Assembly (NCBI GenBank): GCA_030613285.1
Contig: JAUWME010000136.1
Coordinates: 1 to 6,725 of the forward strand
Direction: 5' to 3'
From: Candidatus Zymogenus sp.
Lineage (GTDB): Bacteria > Desulfobacterota > Zymogenia > Zymogenales > Zymogenaceae
Length of the DNA: 6,725 bases
The translations under genes were made by a program, and so were the position numbers. The notes under the pieces are model-generated. The model saw nothing but the letters and a program-made list of their open reading frames with translations. It ran no database searches and was not told the DNA's origin. Position 1 is the stretch's first letter. Each line of letters opens with the position of its first letter. Shown in pieces: positions 1-5,443 of the stretch.

Positions 1-221
1 ATCCCGTAAATCCGAAGGTGGGGTCGATGGGTGGCAAAATATTGGGCATTAAGGCCTATGACTCTATTCTGTCAATCCCAAAAGCCCCCGAGCTTTCGAT
101 GTACCGGAAGTGGTATTCGGCCTTCGAGAAGAGGGGAATACCGGTCTTTCCTGACCCCGGCAGGATGGTGAAGGCCGCCGCCGCTATTTATAAATACGCT
201 CAATACAGAAGACAAATTTAG
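1..221 (+). CDS. C-terminal fragment of probable ADP-forming acyl-CoA synthetase / CoA-binding protein (5' end outside window)
   Basis: The frame is open from the left edge (first full codon at base 3) to the TAG at 219-221, giving about 72 residues, so the gene starts upstream of the window. The visible part ends in GIPVFPDPGRMVKAAAAIYK followed by Y-A-Q-Y-R-R. This pattern, G-I-P-x-[FY]-x-x-P-x-R-x-x-x-A followed by a short helix ending Y-x-x-Y, is what I know from the end of the CoA-binding/ligase module in NDP-forming acetyl-CoA or acyl-CoA synthetases and related succinyl-CoA-synthetase-like proteins. Such enzymes interconvert acyl-CoA plus ADP and Pi with acid plus ATP in the cytoplasm. 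A GTG at base 18 could mimic a start, but the frame continues upstream and has no ribosome site there. The assignment rests on a short C-terminal match only. No terminator is obvious before lgt. Confidence 0.6.
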   Translation, partial: PVNPKVGSMGGKILGIKAYDSILSIPKAPELSMYRKWYSAFEKRGIPVFPDPGRMVKAAAAIYKYAQYRRQI

Positions 222-308
222 ATACAAAATCATCAGGAACGCGATAGTTTTGCAATCCAGACTATTAAAACAGATGAAAAACTAATCAGAATTAACTATC
301 CATTAAAT

Positions 309-317
309 AGAGGAAAG
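309..317 (+). promoter_or_regulatory. Ribosome binding site of lgt
   Basis: AGAGGAAAG lies just upstream of the GTG at 322-324 with the GG core eight bases before it. It supports the GTG start, which also gives the normal N-terminus for the family. I see no convincing -10/-35 pair in the 100 bases between the preceding gene and lgt, so whether lgt has its own promoter is open. Confidence 0.7.
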
Positions 318-321
318 AATC

Positions 322-1191
322 GTGATACCTTATCCAAACATTGACCCGGTCATCATAAAAATCTGGAAGTTCGAGATCCGCTGGTACGGCATAATGTACC
401 TGCTTGGCTTCATCGCAGCGTTTTTTGTCATCGGCTATCTTGCAAAGAAAAAGGAAATAAAGCTTATGGGGGATGACCTTTGGGATTACATTTTCTATTT
501 GATGCTGGGGGTGATAGTCGGCGGGAGGCTCGGCTACTGCCTCTTCTACTGGCCGGGAGGGCCGGGGGAGTTTTTCTCAAACCCTCTTTTGCTCTTTGCA
601 GTCTGGCAGGGCGGGATGTCGTTTCACGGCGGGTTCATCGGCGTTATCCTTGCGGCTGTATATTGTTCATGGCGAAAGGATATCCCATTTTACGACGTGG
701 CGGACCTCACCGCTGCATCGGCCCCCATCGGCATTGGCCTGGGAAGGCTTGGAAACTTCATCACCGGTGAGCTCTGGGGCAGGGGCACGGATGTCTCTTG
801 GTGTATGGTTTTCCCCAGAGACAGTGAGTTCCTCTGCCGCCATCCATCGCAACTTTATGAATCTTTGCTGGAGGGTCTTCTCCTTTTTCTAATCCTCTTT
901 ACCATGAATGTCAAGGGGATAAGACGGGGGATTGCCATGTGGTCGTTTATCTTCTTTTATGGTTTGTTTCGATTTTTTGTGGAATTCTACCGTGAGCCGG
1001 ATCCCCACCTCGGTTTTGTCCTCGGCCAATTAAGCATGGGACAGCTCCTAACAATTCCGATGATGTTAATCGGTGGCGTTATGATAGGATATCTTCTGAT
1101 TAAAAAGGATGATACACCTGATCCAAAAAAGGAAAACAGAAAAAGCAATATAAGTACAAAAAACAAAAAAGGCAAAAAGGGAAATAAATAG
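322..1191 (+). CDS. lgt: Prolipoprotein diacylglyceryl transferase Lgt
   Basis: Inner-membrane enzyme that moves the diacylglyceryl group of phosphatidylglycerol onto the lipobox cysteine of prolipoproteins, the first step of lipoprotein maturation. It has 289 residues, close to the 291 of E. coli Lgt, and about seven hydrophobic segments. Family landmarks are all present: R-W-Y-G at 20-23 (essential Tyr22), M-S-F-H-G-G at 99-104 (His102), the signature GRLGNFITGELWG at 141-153 (Arg142, Asn145, Glu150, Gly153), HPSQLYE at 174-180, and LFRFFVEFYREPD at 215-227 (Arg217, Glu221). One signature position differs: Thr148 replaces the usual Asn. The last 29 or so residues form a lysine-rich, presumably cytoplasmic tail encoded by a very A-rich stretch. 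Translation starts at GTG, supported by a good ribosome site. The stop is two bases before pyk, which indicates co-transcription. Confidence 0.97.
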   Translation: MIPYPNIDPVIIKIWKFEIRWYGIMYLLGFIAAFFVIGYLAKKKEIKLMGDDLWDYIFYLMLGVIVGGRLGYCLFYWPGGPGEFFSNPLLLFAVWQGGMSFHGGFIGVILAAVYCSWRKDIPFYDVADLTAASAPIGIGLGRLGNFITGELWGRGTDVSWCMVFPRDSEFLCRHPSQLYESLLEGLLLFLILFTMNVKGIRRGIAMWSFIFFYGLFRFFVEFYREPDPHLGFVLGQLSMGQLLTIPMMLIGGVMIGYLLIKKDDTPDPKKENRKSNISTKNKKGKKGNK

Positions 1192-1193
1192 TC

Positions 1194-2603
1194 ATGAGAC
1201 CAACTAAGATTGTATGTACCCTGGGGCCAGCCACGGATTCTATCAATATGATAAGGGCGCTCACGGAAAGCGGAATGGATGCGGTAAGACTCAACTTCTC
1301 CCACGGAACCCACAGCAATCACAAAAAGGTGGTGGAGAGGGTCAGAAAAGTTGAGGAGGAGATAAAAAAGCCCATCGGGATTATCATAGATCTTGCCGGC
1401 CCAAAGATACGGGTGGGAAACGTCCCCGGTGGATCGCTTACGGTTGATGATGGAGAGAAGCTTGTCTTGACAACAAACAAGGGAAACGATGAAGGACGAC
1501 TCACAATAAATTATCCCCACCTTTCAAGGGAGATAAGTCCCGGTGAAAGAATATTTATCTCCGATGGGATAATTGAGCTCGAAGTCATCTCGATTGATGG
1601 AGATGAGATTTCCACCCTCGTAAAAAACGGCGGGACGATTACGCCCAGGAAAGGGGTTAATTTCCCCGACACGCAACTTTCGGTGGAGTCGATTACCAAA
1701 AAGGACAAGAAGGATCTCGCCTTTGCCCTGCAGCTTGACATCGACGGGGTCGCCCTTTCGTTTGTAAGGGAGGCCGAAGACATCCACGCCCTAAAGAGGC
1801 TAATCGCAGATGCCGGAAAAGACGTCCCGGTCATGGCCAAGATTGAAAAGAGTGAGGCATTGACCAACATCGAAACAATTCTCGAAGCTGCCGACGGTAT
1901 TCTCGTGGCCCGGGGTGACCTTGGCGTTGAGACCCCCTTGGAAGAAGTCCCTCTGGTGCAAAAGATGCTCATTTATCTTGCCAACGAAGTGGGAAAACCG
2001 GTTATCGTCGCAACCCATATGTTAGAGAGTATGATACACGAGAAACGCCCAACAAGGGCCGAGGCATCGGATGTGGCCAATGCCGTAATTGACGGCAGCG
2101 ATGCTCTGCTCCTCTCCGGAGAGACGGCGGTGGGCAACTACCCCGTCGATGCAGTATCCACCATGGCCAATCTTGCAAAGACGGCAAAGGACGGCCTCTT
2201 TTCCGATGACTGGGAGGCCTCTGTGGAAAAATATCGGGAGGCCAGCATCACCCACGCTGTTTGCCACGCCGCATATCATACGGCAAAAGACCTTGACGCT
2301 GCGGTTATCATAACCCCCACGTCTTCGGGAACAACACCCAGGATGGTGGCGCGCTACAAGCCGAGGCAGCCCATCGTCGCCCTCTCCCCAAACATTGATA
2401 CGCTCAGGCAACTTACGATATCTTTTAGTGTCTTTCCCCGACAGATGGAGTCAATTAGCAACCTCGATGAGCTTATAATTGCTGCAAAGGAAAATACAAA
2501 AAGATTTGGTTTTTTAAAAAAGGGAGAAATCGCTGTCATAACTGCAGGCTACCCCCCCGGTATTTCCGGAACCACAAACATCATCCGCGTGGAAGTTATT
2601 TAA
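1194..2603 (+). CDS. pyk: Pyruvate kinase
   Basis: Cytoplasmic glycolytic enzyme converting phosphoenolpyruvate and ADP to pyruvate and ATP. The 469-residue length matches E. coli PykF (470). In order: the N-terminal KIVCTLGPA and V-R-L-N-F-S-H-G (31-38, phosphate- and K+-site residues), the D-L-A-G-P-K-I-R turn leading into the B domain (roughly 70-165), the active-site signature PVMAKIEKSEAL (212-223, catalytic Lys216 and metal ligand Glu218), A-R-G-D-L-G (Asp242, second metal ligand), and the 277-300 stretch with PTRAEASDVANAVIDG. The C-terminal allosteric domain has T-S-S-G-T-T-P-R (376-383) and ends in A-G-Y-P-P-G-I-S-G-T-T-N. Glu100 in N-D-E-G-R-L seems to align with rabbit Glu117, which predicts a K+-dependent enzyme (inference). 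His275 stands where Gln is common (T-Q-M-L-E-S). An AAGGG at 1177-1181, inside lgt, is the likely ribosome site, and the stop of lgt is two bases upstream. Confidence 0.97.
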   Translation: MRPTKIVCTLGPATDSINMIRALTESGMDAVRLNFSHGTHSNHKKVVERVRKVEEEIKKPIGIIIDLAGPKIRVGNVPGGSLTVDDGEKLVLTTNKGNDEGRLTINYPHLSREISPGERIFISDGIIELEVISIDGDEISTLVKNGGTITPRKGVNFPDTQLSVESITKKDKKDLAFALQLDIDGVALSFVREAEDIHALKRLIADAGKDVPVMAKIEKSEALTNIETILEAADGILVARGDLGVETPLEEVPLVQKMLIYLANEVGKPVIVATHMLESMIHEKRPTRAEASDVANAVIDGSDALLLSGETAVGNYPVDAVSTMANLAKTAKDGLFSDDWEASVEKYREASITHAVCHAAYHTAKDLDAAVIITPTSSGTTPRMVARYKPRQPIVALSPNIDTLRQLTISFSVFPRQMESISNLDELIIAAKENTKRFGFLKKGEIAVITAGYPPGISGTTNIIRVEVI

Positions 2604-2632
2604 AGAGAGGACAAAATCACAATCCGATGGTG

Positions 2633-2657
2633 GCACGGACAAACAAGGTTTTCCGTG
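2633..2657 (+). other. Small hairpin in the pyk-downstream region
   Basis: CACGGA at 2633-2638 pairs with TCCGTG at 2652-2657. After one mismatch, two further A-T pairs (2640-2641 with 2649-2650) leave a seven-base loop. It sits 29 bases after the pyk stop and opens a region with several more inverted repeats. There is no T-run after it, so by itself it is not a terminator. It may be part of a structured 3' or leader RNA. Confidence 0.4.
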
Positions 2658-2679
2658 GAAAAACTGAATATGTAAGTCC

Positions 2680-2703
2680 ACTGACAAGGGTGGACTTGTC
2701 AGT
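2680..2703 (+). promoter_or_regulatory. Alternative (anti-terminator-like) hairpin
   Basis: ACTGACAAG (2680-2688) pairs perfectly with CTTGTCAGT (2695-2703) around the loop GGTGGA. Forming it uses up part of the left arm and the whole loop of the terminator-like stem 2686-2712, so the two are mutually exclusive. This is the geometry of an attenuator, but nothing in the sequence shows what would choose between the states. GTGGAA at 2655-2660 could also pair with TTCCAC at 2703-2708, and a second TCCACC at 2720-2725 could compete for GGTGGA. Confidence 0.4.
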
Positions 2704-2720
2704 TCCACCCTTCTTTATAT
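2686..2720 (+). terminator. Probable intrinsic terminator of lgt-pyk (overlaps an alternative hairpin)
   Basis: AAGGGTGGA (2686-2694) and TCCACCCTT (2704-2712) form a perfect 9-bp stem with a nine-base loop, followed by CTTTATAT, a modest T-rich tail. This is the best terminator candidate after pyk, about 80 bases past its stop. Its T-run is short and broken, so efficiency is uncertain. The loop and left arm also belong to a second perfect stem, listed separately, and the two cannot form at once. Confidence 0.5.
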
Positions 2721-2728
2721 CCACCAGA

Positions 2729-2746
2729 AGATTAATCGATTAATCT
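2729..2746. promoter_or_regulatory. Perfect 18-bp palindrome, candidate operator
   Basis: AGATTAATCGATTAATCT is its own exact reverse complement. It lies 24 bases before the ATG of the first methyltransferase-like gene and upstream of its ribosome site, where a dimeric repressor or activator could bind. I do not recognise the motif as that of a known regulator. No similar site precedes the second gene, which fits the pair being read as one unit. With no loop bases it would make a poor RNA hairpin, so a DNA-binding site is the likelier reading. Confidence 0.5.
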
Positions 2747-2757
2747 ATTTTCGAGAT

Positions 2758-2763
2758 AAAGGA
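2758..2763 (+). promoter_or_regulatory. Ribosome binding site of the first URO-D-like gene
   Basis: AAAGGA ends seven bases before the ATG at 2771. It supports this start, which also matches the N-terminus of the downstream paralogue residue for residue (MNTRERFHA). Confidence 0.65.
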
Positions 2764-2770
2764 ACAACTT

Positions 2771-3880
2771 ATGAACACACGCGAAAGATTCCACGCCACG
2801 TGCAATTTTGAAAAACTGGACAGGCCAATCCGCTGGGAAACCATCGGTTACTGGACAGAGACCTTCGCCCGCTGGCACAAGGAGGGACTGCCTGAGACCG
2901 TCCTCGACAACGCCTTTACCGGCCCCGACCATTTTGGGTTTGACAAGATGAATTGGCTGACCATTGCGGTTGGGGCAGATTCAGAACCCAGTTTTTCTCC
3001 TCTCTTTGATATCGAGATAATTGAGGAGACCGATAAATATATTTTAAAAAAAGACCATGCGGGTAAAACCATAAAAACCCACATCGAGGGGCAATCCGGC
3101 CTTCCCCAAGATCTCGACAACCCGGTAAAAACAATGGCCGATTTTGAAGCCCTGAAGTGGCGACTTGACCCTGAAACCCCGGAGCGTTTTTCCGCAAACC
3201 TGGACATCATGACAAATCTGGCAAACGCCGGCGGAGATGATTGTTACAACTCCGCTGTCTGTTGCGGACTCTTCGGAACCTACCGCCACCTCATGGGCCT
3301 CGTGGGAATGTCGGTGTTGATGAAAAGAGAGCCGAAGCTCCTTCATGCGATTGCAGAAAACTGGGTTTATATGCACGAGACGTTGTTAAAAAAAGTCCGG
3401 GAGAAGAGTATCATCGACTACATCTACTTCTGGGAAGATATGTCATACAAAAACGGGCCGATGATCTCACCAAAGGCATTTCGGGAGTTCATGTCCCCCT
3501 ACTACAAGAGACTCATCGATTCCCTGAAGGCGGATACTGACATTCGTGTCTTCAGCGTGGATTCTGACGGCGATCTATGGGCTCTCCTCGAACTCTTTTC
3601 CGAGGTGGGAATAAATATGTTCCTCCCGTTTGAGGTGCAGGCCGGGATGGACATCCGGGAGGTAAGGGAAAAATTCCCGAAGATGGTAATCTGGGGCGGG
3701 ATTGACAAGATGGCTCTTTTTGACAACAACGAGTTCATCGAAAAAGAGGTTATGGAGAAAGTACCGCCATTGCTAAAAAGCGATGGATTTATCCCAGCCA
3801 TAGACCACGTTGTCCCACCTGAGGTCTCACTAAAAAACTATGAGAAATTCCTCGAAATTGTAAGGGGCATTAAATATTAA
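2771..3880 (+). CDS. Uroporphyrinogen decarboxylase-superfamily protein (putative methyltransferase), copy A
   Basis: A 369-residue cytoplasmic protein of the URO-D superfamily, which contains heme-pathway HemE and the corrinoid/CoM methyltransferases such as MtaA and CmuA. It is not HemE: the N-terminal arginine motif M-R-Q-A-G-R-Y is absent, replaced by DRPIRWETIGYW (17-28). The C-terminal half shows the superfamily pattern: a D-S-D-G-D turn (264-268), then EVGINMFLPFEVQAGMD (278-294), W-G-G-I-D (308-312) and IPAIDHVVPP (341-350). Zinc methyltransferases have H-x-C-G where this protein has D-S-D-G, and a late Cys near where it has Asp345-His346, so any metal site must use different ligands. 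The substrate is unknown; methyl transfer from a methylated compound is an inference from family membership. It is 24 bases ahead of a paralogue, in one likely operon. No corrinoid protein gene is in view. Confidence 0.88.
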   Translation: MNTRERFHATCNFEKLDRPIRWETIGYWTETFARWHKEGLPETVLDNAFTGPDHFGFDKMNWLTIAVGADSEPSFSPLFDIEIIEETDKYILKKDHAGKTIKTHIEGQSGLPQDLDNPVKTMADFEALKWRLDPETPERFSANLDIMTNLANAGGDDCYNSAVCCGLFGTYRHLMGLVGMSVLMKREPKLLHAIAENWVYMHETLLKKVREKSIIDYIYFWEDMSYKNGPMISPKAFREFMSPYYKRLIDSLKADTDIRVFSVDSDGDLWALLELFSEVGINMFLPFEVQAGMDIREVREKFPKMVIWGGIDKMALFDNNEFIEKEVMEKVPPLLKSDGFIPAIDHVVPPEVSLKNYEKFLEIVRGIKY

Positions 3881-3904
3881 ACAAATACAGGTTGGGATGA
3901 TTGA

Positions 3905-5011
3905 ATGAACACACGGGAAAGATTTCACGCCCTTTGTAATTTTGAAAAGGTCGATAGGCCCATCTCCTACGAGGCCCTGGGCTTTTGGGACGAGACTTTG
4001 ACCCGCTGGCACAACGAGGGTCTTCCGGAGACGGTTGTGGACGCCGCCTTCACCGCTCCGGATCACTTCGGCTTTGACAAGCTGAGCTGGCTCCCCATTA
4101 TGGCAAATACCGATTATGAGCCCGGCTTCTGGCCCGCCTTTGAAGAGGAGGTAATCGAGGAGTGTGAAAAATATCTTATCAAAAGGGATGTGGGAGGAAA
4201 TACTGTAAAGGTCTTCAAGAGCGGCCGCTCGACAATCCCCCAGTACCTCGACCACCCGGTAAAAAACATCGAGGATTTTGAAAATCTAAAGTGGCGCCTT
4301 GACCCCGAAACCCCGGAGCGCTTCACCCAGTTTTTGGACGCCATGGCCGACATGGCAAACACCCACGGTGACGACACCTACACATGCGCCCACCAGTGCG
4401 GACTTTTCGGAATGTTCAGGCTTCTCCTGGGACTCAAGGGTCTTTCCATCGCCATGAGGCGAGACCCAAAACTTCTCCACGAAATAGCCAAACAGTGGGT
4501 ACATCTAAACGAAGTTACAATCAAAAAGATGAGGGAACGCTCAAAGATTGACTGGGTCTTCTTCTTTGAGGATATGTCCTACAAAAATGGGCCGATGATT
4601 TCGCCAAAGGCCTTTCGGGAATTCATGACTCCCTACTACAAGAGGCTCATAGACTCGATCAAGGCGGACACGGATATAAAAATATTCTGCGCGGACTCCG
4701 ACGGAGACGTTACACTTCTAATCCCGCTGTTTATGGAGACCGGCATAAACATGATGCTCCCGTTTGAGGTTCAGGCCGGTATGGACATAGTAAAGGTCAG
4801 AGAGGAGCACCCCGATCTTATCATCATGGGGGGATTAGACAAAACGAAACTTGTTGGTGGCGTGGAGGAAATAAACACGACACTCCTTGATATAGTCCCC
4901 TCAATGCTTGAAAAAGGAGGGTTCATCCCATCTGTTGACCATAACATCCCCCCAGATGTTTCACTAAAAAACTTTGAGAAGTTTTTGGAGATTTTAAGGG
5001 GACTTTATTGA
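3905..5011 (+). CDS. Uroporphyrinogen decarboxylase-superfamily protein (putative methyltransferase), copy B
   Basis: A 368-residue paralogue of the preceding gene. An ungapped hand alignment gives about 228 identities in 368 positions (about 62 %), needing a single one-residue gap at the C-terminus. It shares MNTRERFHA at the start, LKWRLDPETPERF (128-140), EDMSYKNGPMISPKAFREFM (222-241), D-S-D-G-D (264-268) and the late Asp345-His346 pair. Like copy A it lacks the HemE arginine motif and the H-x-C of the zinc methyltransferases. The ATG at 3905 is chosen because it aligns exactly with copy A; the ribosome site is weak (GGGA at 3894-3897). The 24-base gap points to one transcript. Differences concentrate at 91-113 and 311-335, so the two proteins probably differ in substrate or partner. 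They could also form a heterodimer, since URO-D proteins are often dimers (inference). Confidence 0.88.
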   Translation: MNTRERFHALCNFEKVDRPISYEALGFWDETLTRWHNEGLPETVVDAAFTAPDHFGFDKLSWLPIMANTDYEPGFWPAFEEEVIEECEKYLIKRDVGGNTVKVFKSGRSTIPQYLDHPVKNIEDFENLKWRLDPETPERFTQFLDAMADMANTHGDDTYTCAHQCGLFGMFRLLLGLKGLSIAMRRDPKLLHEIAKQWVHLNEVTIKKMRERSKIDWVFFFEDMSYKNGPMISPKAFREFMTPYYKRLIDSIKADTDIKIFCADSDGDVTLLIPLFMETGINMMLPFEVQAGMDIVKVREEHPDLIIMGGLDKTKLVGGVEEINTTLLDIVPSMLEKGGFIPSVDHNIPPDVSLKNFEKFLEILRGLY

Positions 5012-5081
5012 CCATTGATGAGAGGGGTTCCCGCATGATGTCTTTGGTGGTGAGTTGCTGGGGTTGGATGCACGGGCTTAC

Positions 5082-5123
5082 AAAAATGATATTGCGATAA
5101 TGGCTTTTAAAAAATGATATTGC
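5082..5123 (+). repeat. Pair of 14-bp direct repeats
   Basis: AAAAATGATATTGC occurs at 5082-5095 and again at 5110-5123, starts exactly 28 bases apart. It lies in the non-coding stretch after copy B and 27 bases upstream of the candidate -35 box at 5150. It could be a tandem protein-binding site or a small duplication; the sequence alone cannot decide. Bases 5012-5081 show nothing I can name. Confidence 0.55.
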
Positions 5124-5149
5124 CCACTTTGACACAAAAAAATTTCAGC

Positions 5150-5182
5150 TTGATTTTTCTGATACAGACTGCTATATATAAA
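5150..5182 (+). promoter_or_regulatory. Candidate sigma-70-type promoter for the SH3-domain gene
   Basis: TTGATT (5150-5155) is followed at exactly 17 bases by TATATA (5173-5178), each matching four of six consensus positions. An overlapping TATAAA at 5177-5182 matches better but at a 21-base spacing. The surroundings are A/T-rich. If used, transcription would begin near 5185-5190 and leave a leader of roughly 260 bases that contains the whole palindromic repeat cluster. Confidence 0.4.
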
Positions 5183-5211
5183 GCGACTAACTATCAAAAG
5201 GATCATTAAAT

Positions 5212-5238
5212 GTCATTCCTGTAAAAACGGGAATCCAG
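5212..5238 (+). repeat. Dispersed palindromic repeat, copy 1
   Basis: A 27-bp unit beginning GTCATTCC and ending GGGAATCCAG. The core ATTCCTGT / ACGGGAAT forms an eight-pair stem, one of them a T-G wobble, with loop AAAA. Compared with copy 2 it has changes on both arms that keep pairing. This class of repeat is widespread in intergenic regions of many bacterial genomes. Confidence 0.75.
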
Positions 5239-5255
5239 ATGAATTTAAATTATAC

Positions 5256-5282
5256 GTCATTCCCGCGAAAGCGGGAATCCAG
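5256..5282 (+). repeat. Dispersed palindromic repeat, copy 2 (best-preserved)
   Basis: The most regular unit, 27 bp: the stem ATTCCCGC pairs perfectly with GCGGGAAT around a GAAA tetraloop, flanked by GTC and CCAG. It starts 44 bases after copy 1 starts, in the same orientation. Confidence 0.8.
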
Positions 5283-5301
5283 GCTAAAATTAAATCATAC
5301 T

Positions 5302-5329
5302 GTTATTCCCTTGGAAAGCGGAAATCCAG
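5302..5329 (+). repeat. Dispersed palindromic repeat, copy 3 (degenerate)
   Basis: A 28-bp unit starting GTTATTCCC and ending GGAAATCCAG, in the same orientation as copies 1 and 2 but with an extra A and a broken inner stem. Its right end AATCCAG (5323-5329) is complementary to the start of the inverted copy 4 (CTGGATT, 5341-5347), so copies 3 and 4 could pair with each other. Confidence 0.65.
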
Positions 5330-5340
5330 TGAATATTGTT

Positions 5341-5383
5341 CTGGATTCCCAATCAAGTTGAGAATGACAGTACTCTGGATTCC
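5341..5383 (-). repeat. Inverted copy 4 and partial copy 5 of the palindromic repeat
   Basis: CTGGATTCCC at 5341-5350 through GAATGAC at 5362-5368 is a reverse-oriented unit. Its core ATTCCCAA / TTGAGAAT still pairs at seven of eight positions. A second CTGGATTCC starts at 5375 but the rest of that unit is not recognisable, so it is a fragment. Confidence 0.6.
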
Positions 5384-5438
5384 TTTATCAAGCAGGCAAC
5401 GACACAATTTTAAACTTTTTGGAGCAGACTTCTATCAT

Positions 5439-5443
5439 AGGAG
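5439..5443 (+). promoter_or_regulatory. Ribosome binding site that fixes the start of the SH3-domain gene
   Basis: AGGAG ends seven bases before ATG 5451. The frame is open further up to an ATG at 5358, but that start would lie inside the repeat cluster, has no ribosome site, and would bury the signal peptide 31 residues in. The start at 5451 is therefore preferred. Confidence 0.85.

Noticed and set aside
243..300. Inverted repeat GATAGTT / AACTATC upstream of lgt
   Set aside because: Only seven pairs separated by 44 A/T-rich bases; this is expected by chance and has no other support.
987..1520. 177-residue open frame on the minus strand across the lgt-pyk junction
   Set aside because: It lies antisense to two well-supported genes and its product has no recognisable features; it is a shadow frame.
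1511..1972. 153-residue open frame on the minus strand inside pyk
   Set aside because: Ser/Arg-rich shadow of the pyruvate kinase reading frame, with no independent support.
2604..2770. Cobalamin riboswitch in front of the methyltransferase-like genes
   Set aside because: CCACTGACAAGGG at 2678-2690 recalls a short conserved piece of that riboswitch, but the rest of the core and the B12 box are missing and the region is too short.
2771..5011. hemE (heme-pathway uroporphyrinogen decarboxylase)
   Set aside because: Both proteins lack the N-terminal M-R-Q-A-G-R-Y substrate motif. Two tandem copies with D-S-D-G also fit the methyltransferase-like branch better.
5212..5383. CRISPR array
   Set aside because: Gaps between units are only about 17, 19 and 11 bases, the units diverge from each other, and the orientation flips at the fourth copy. 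They are palindromic dispersed repeats.
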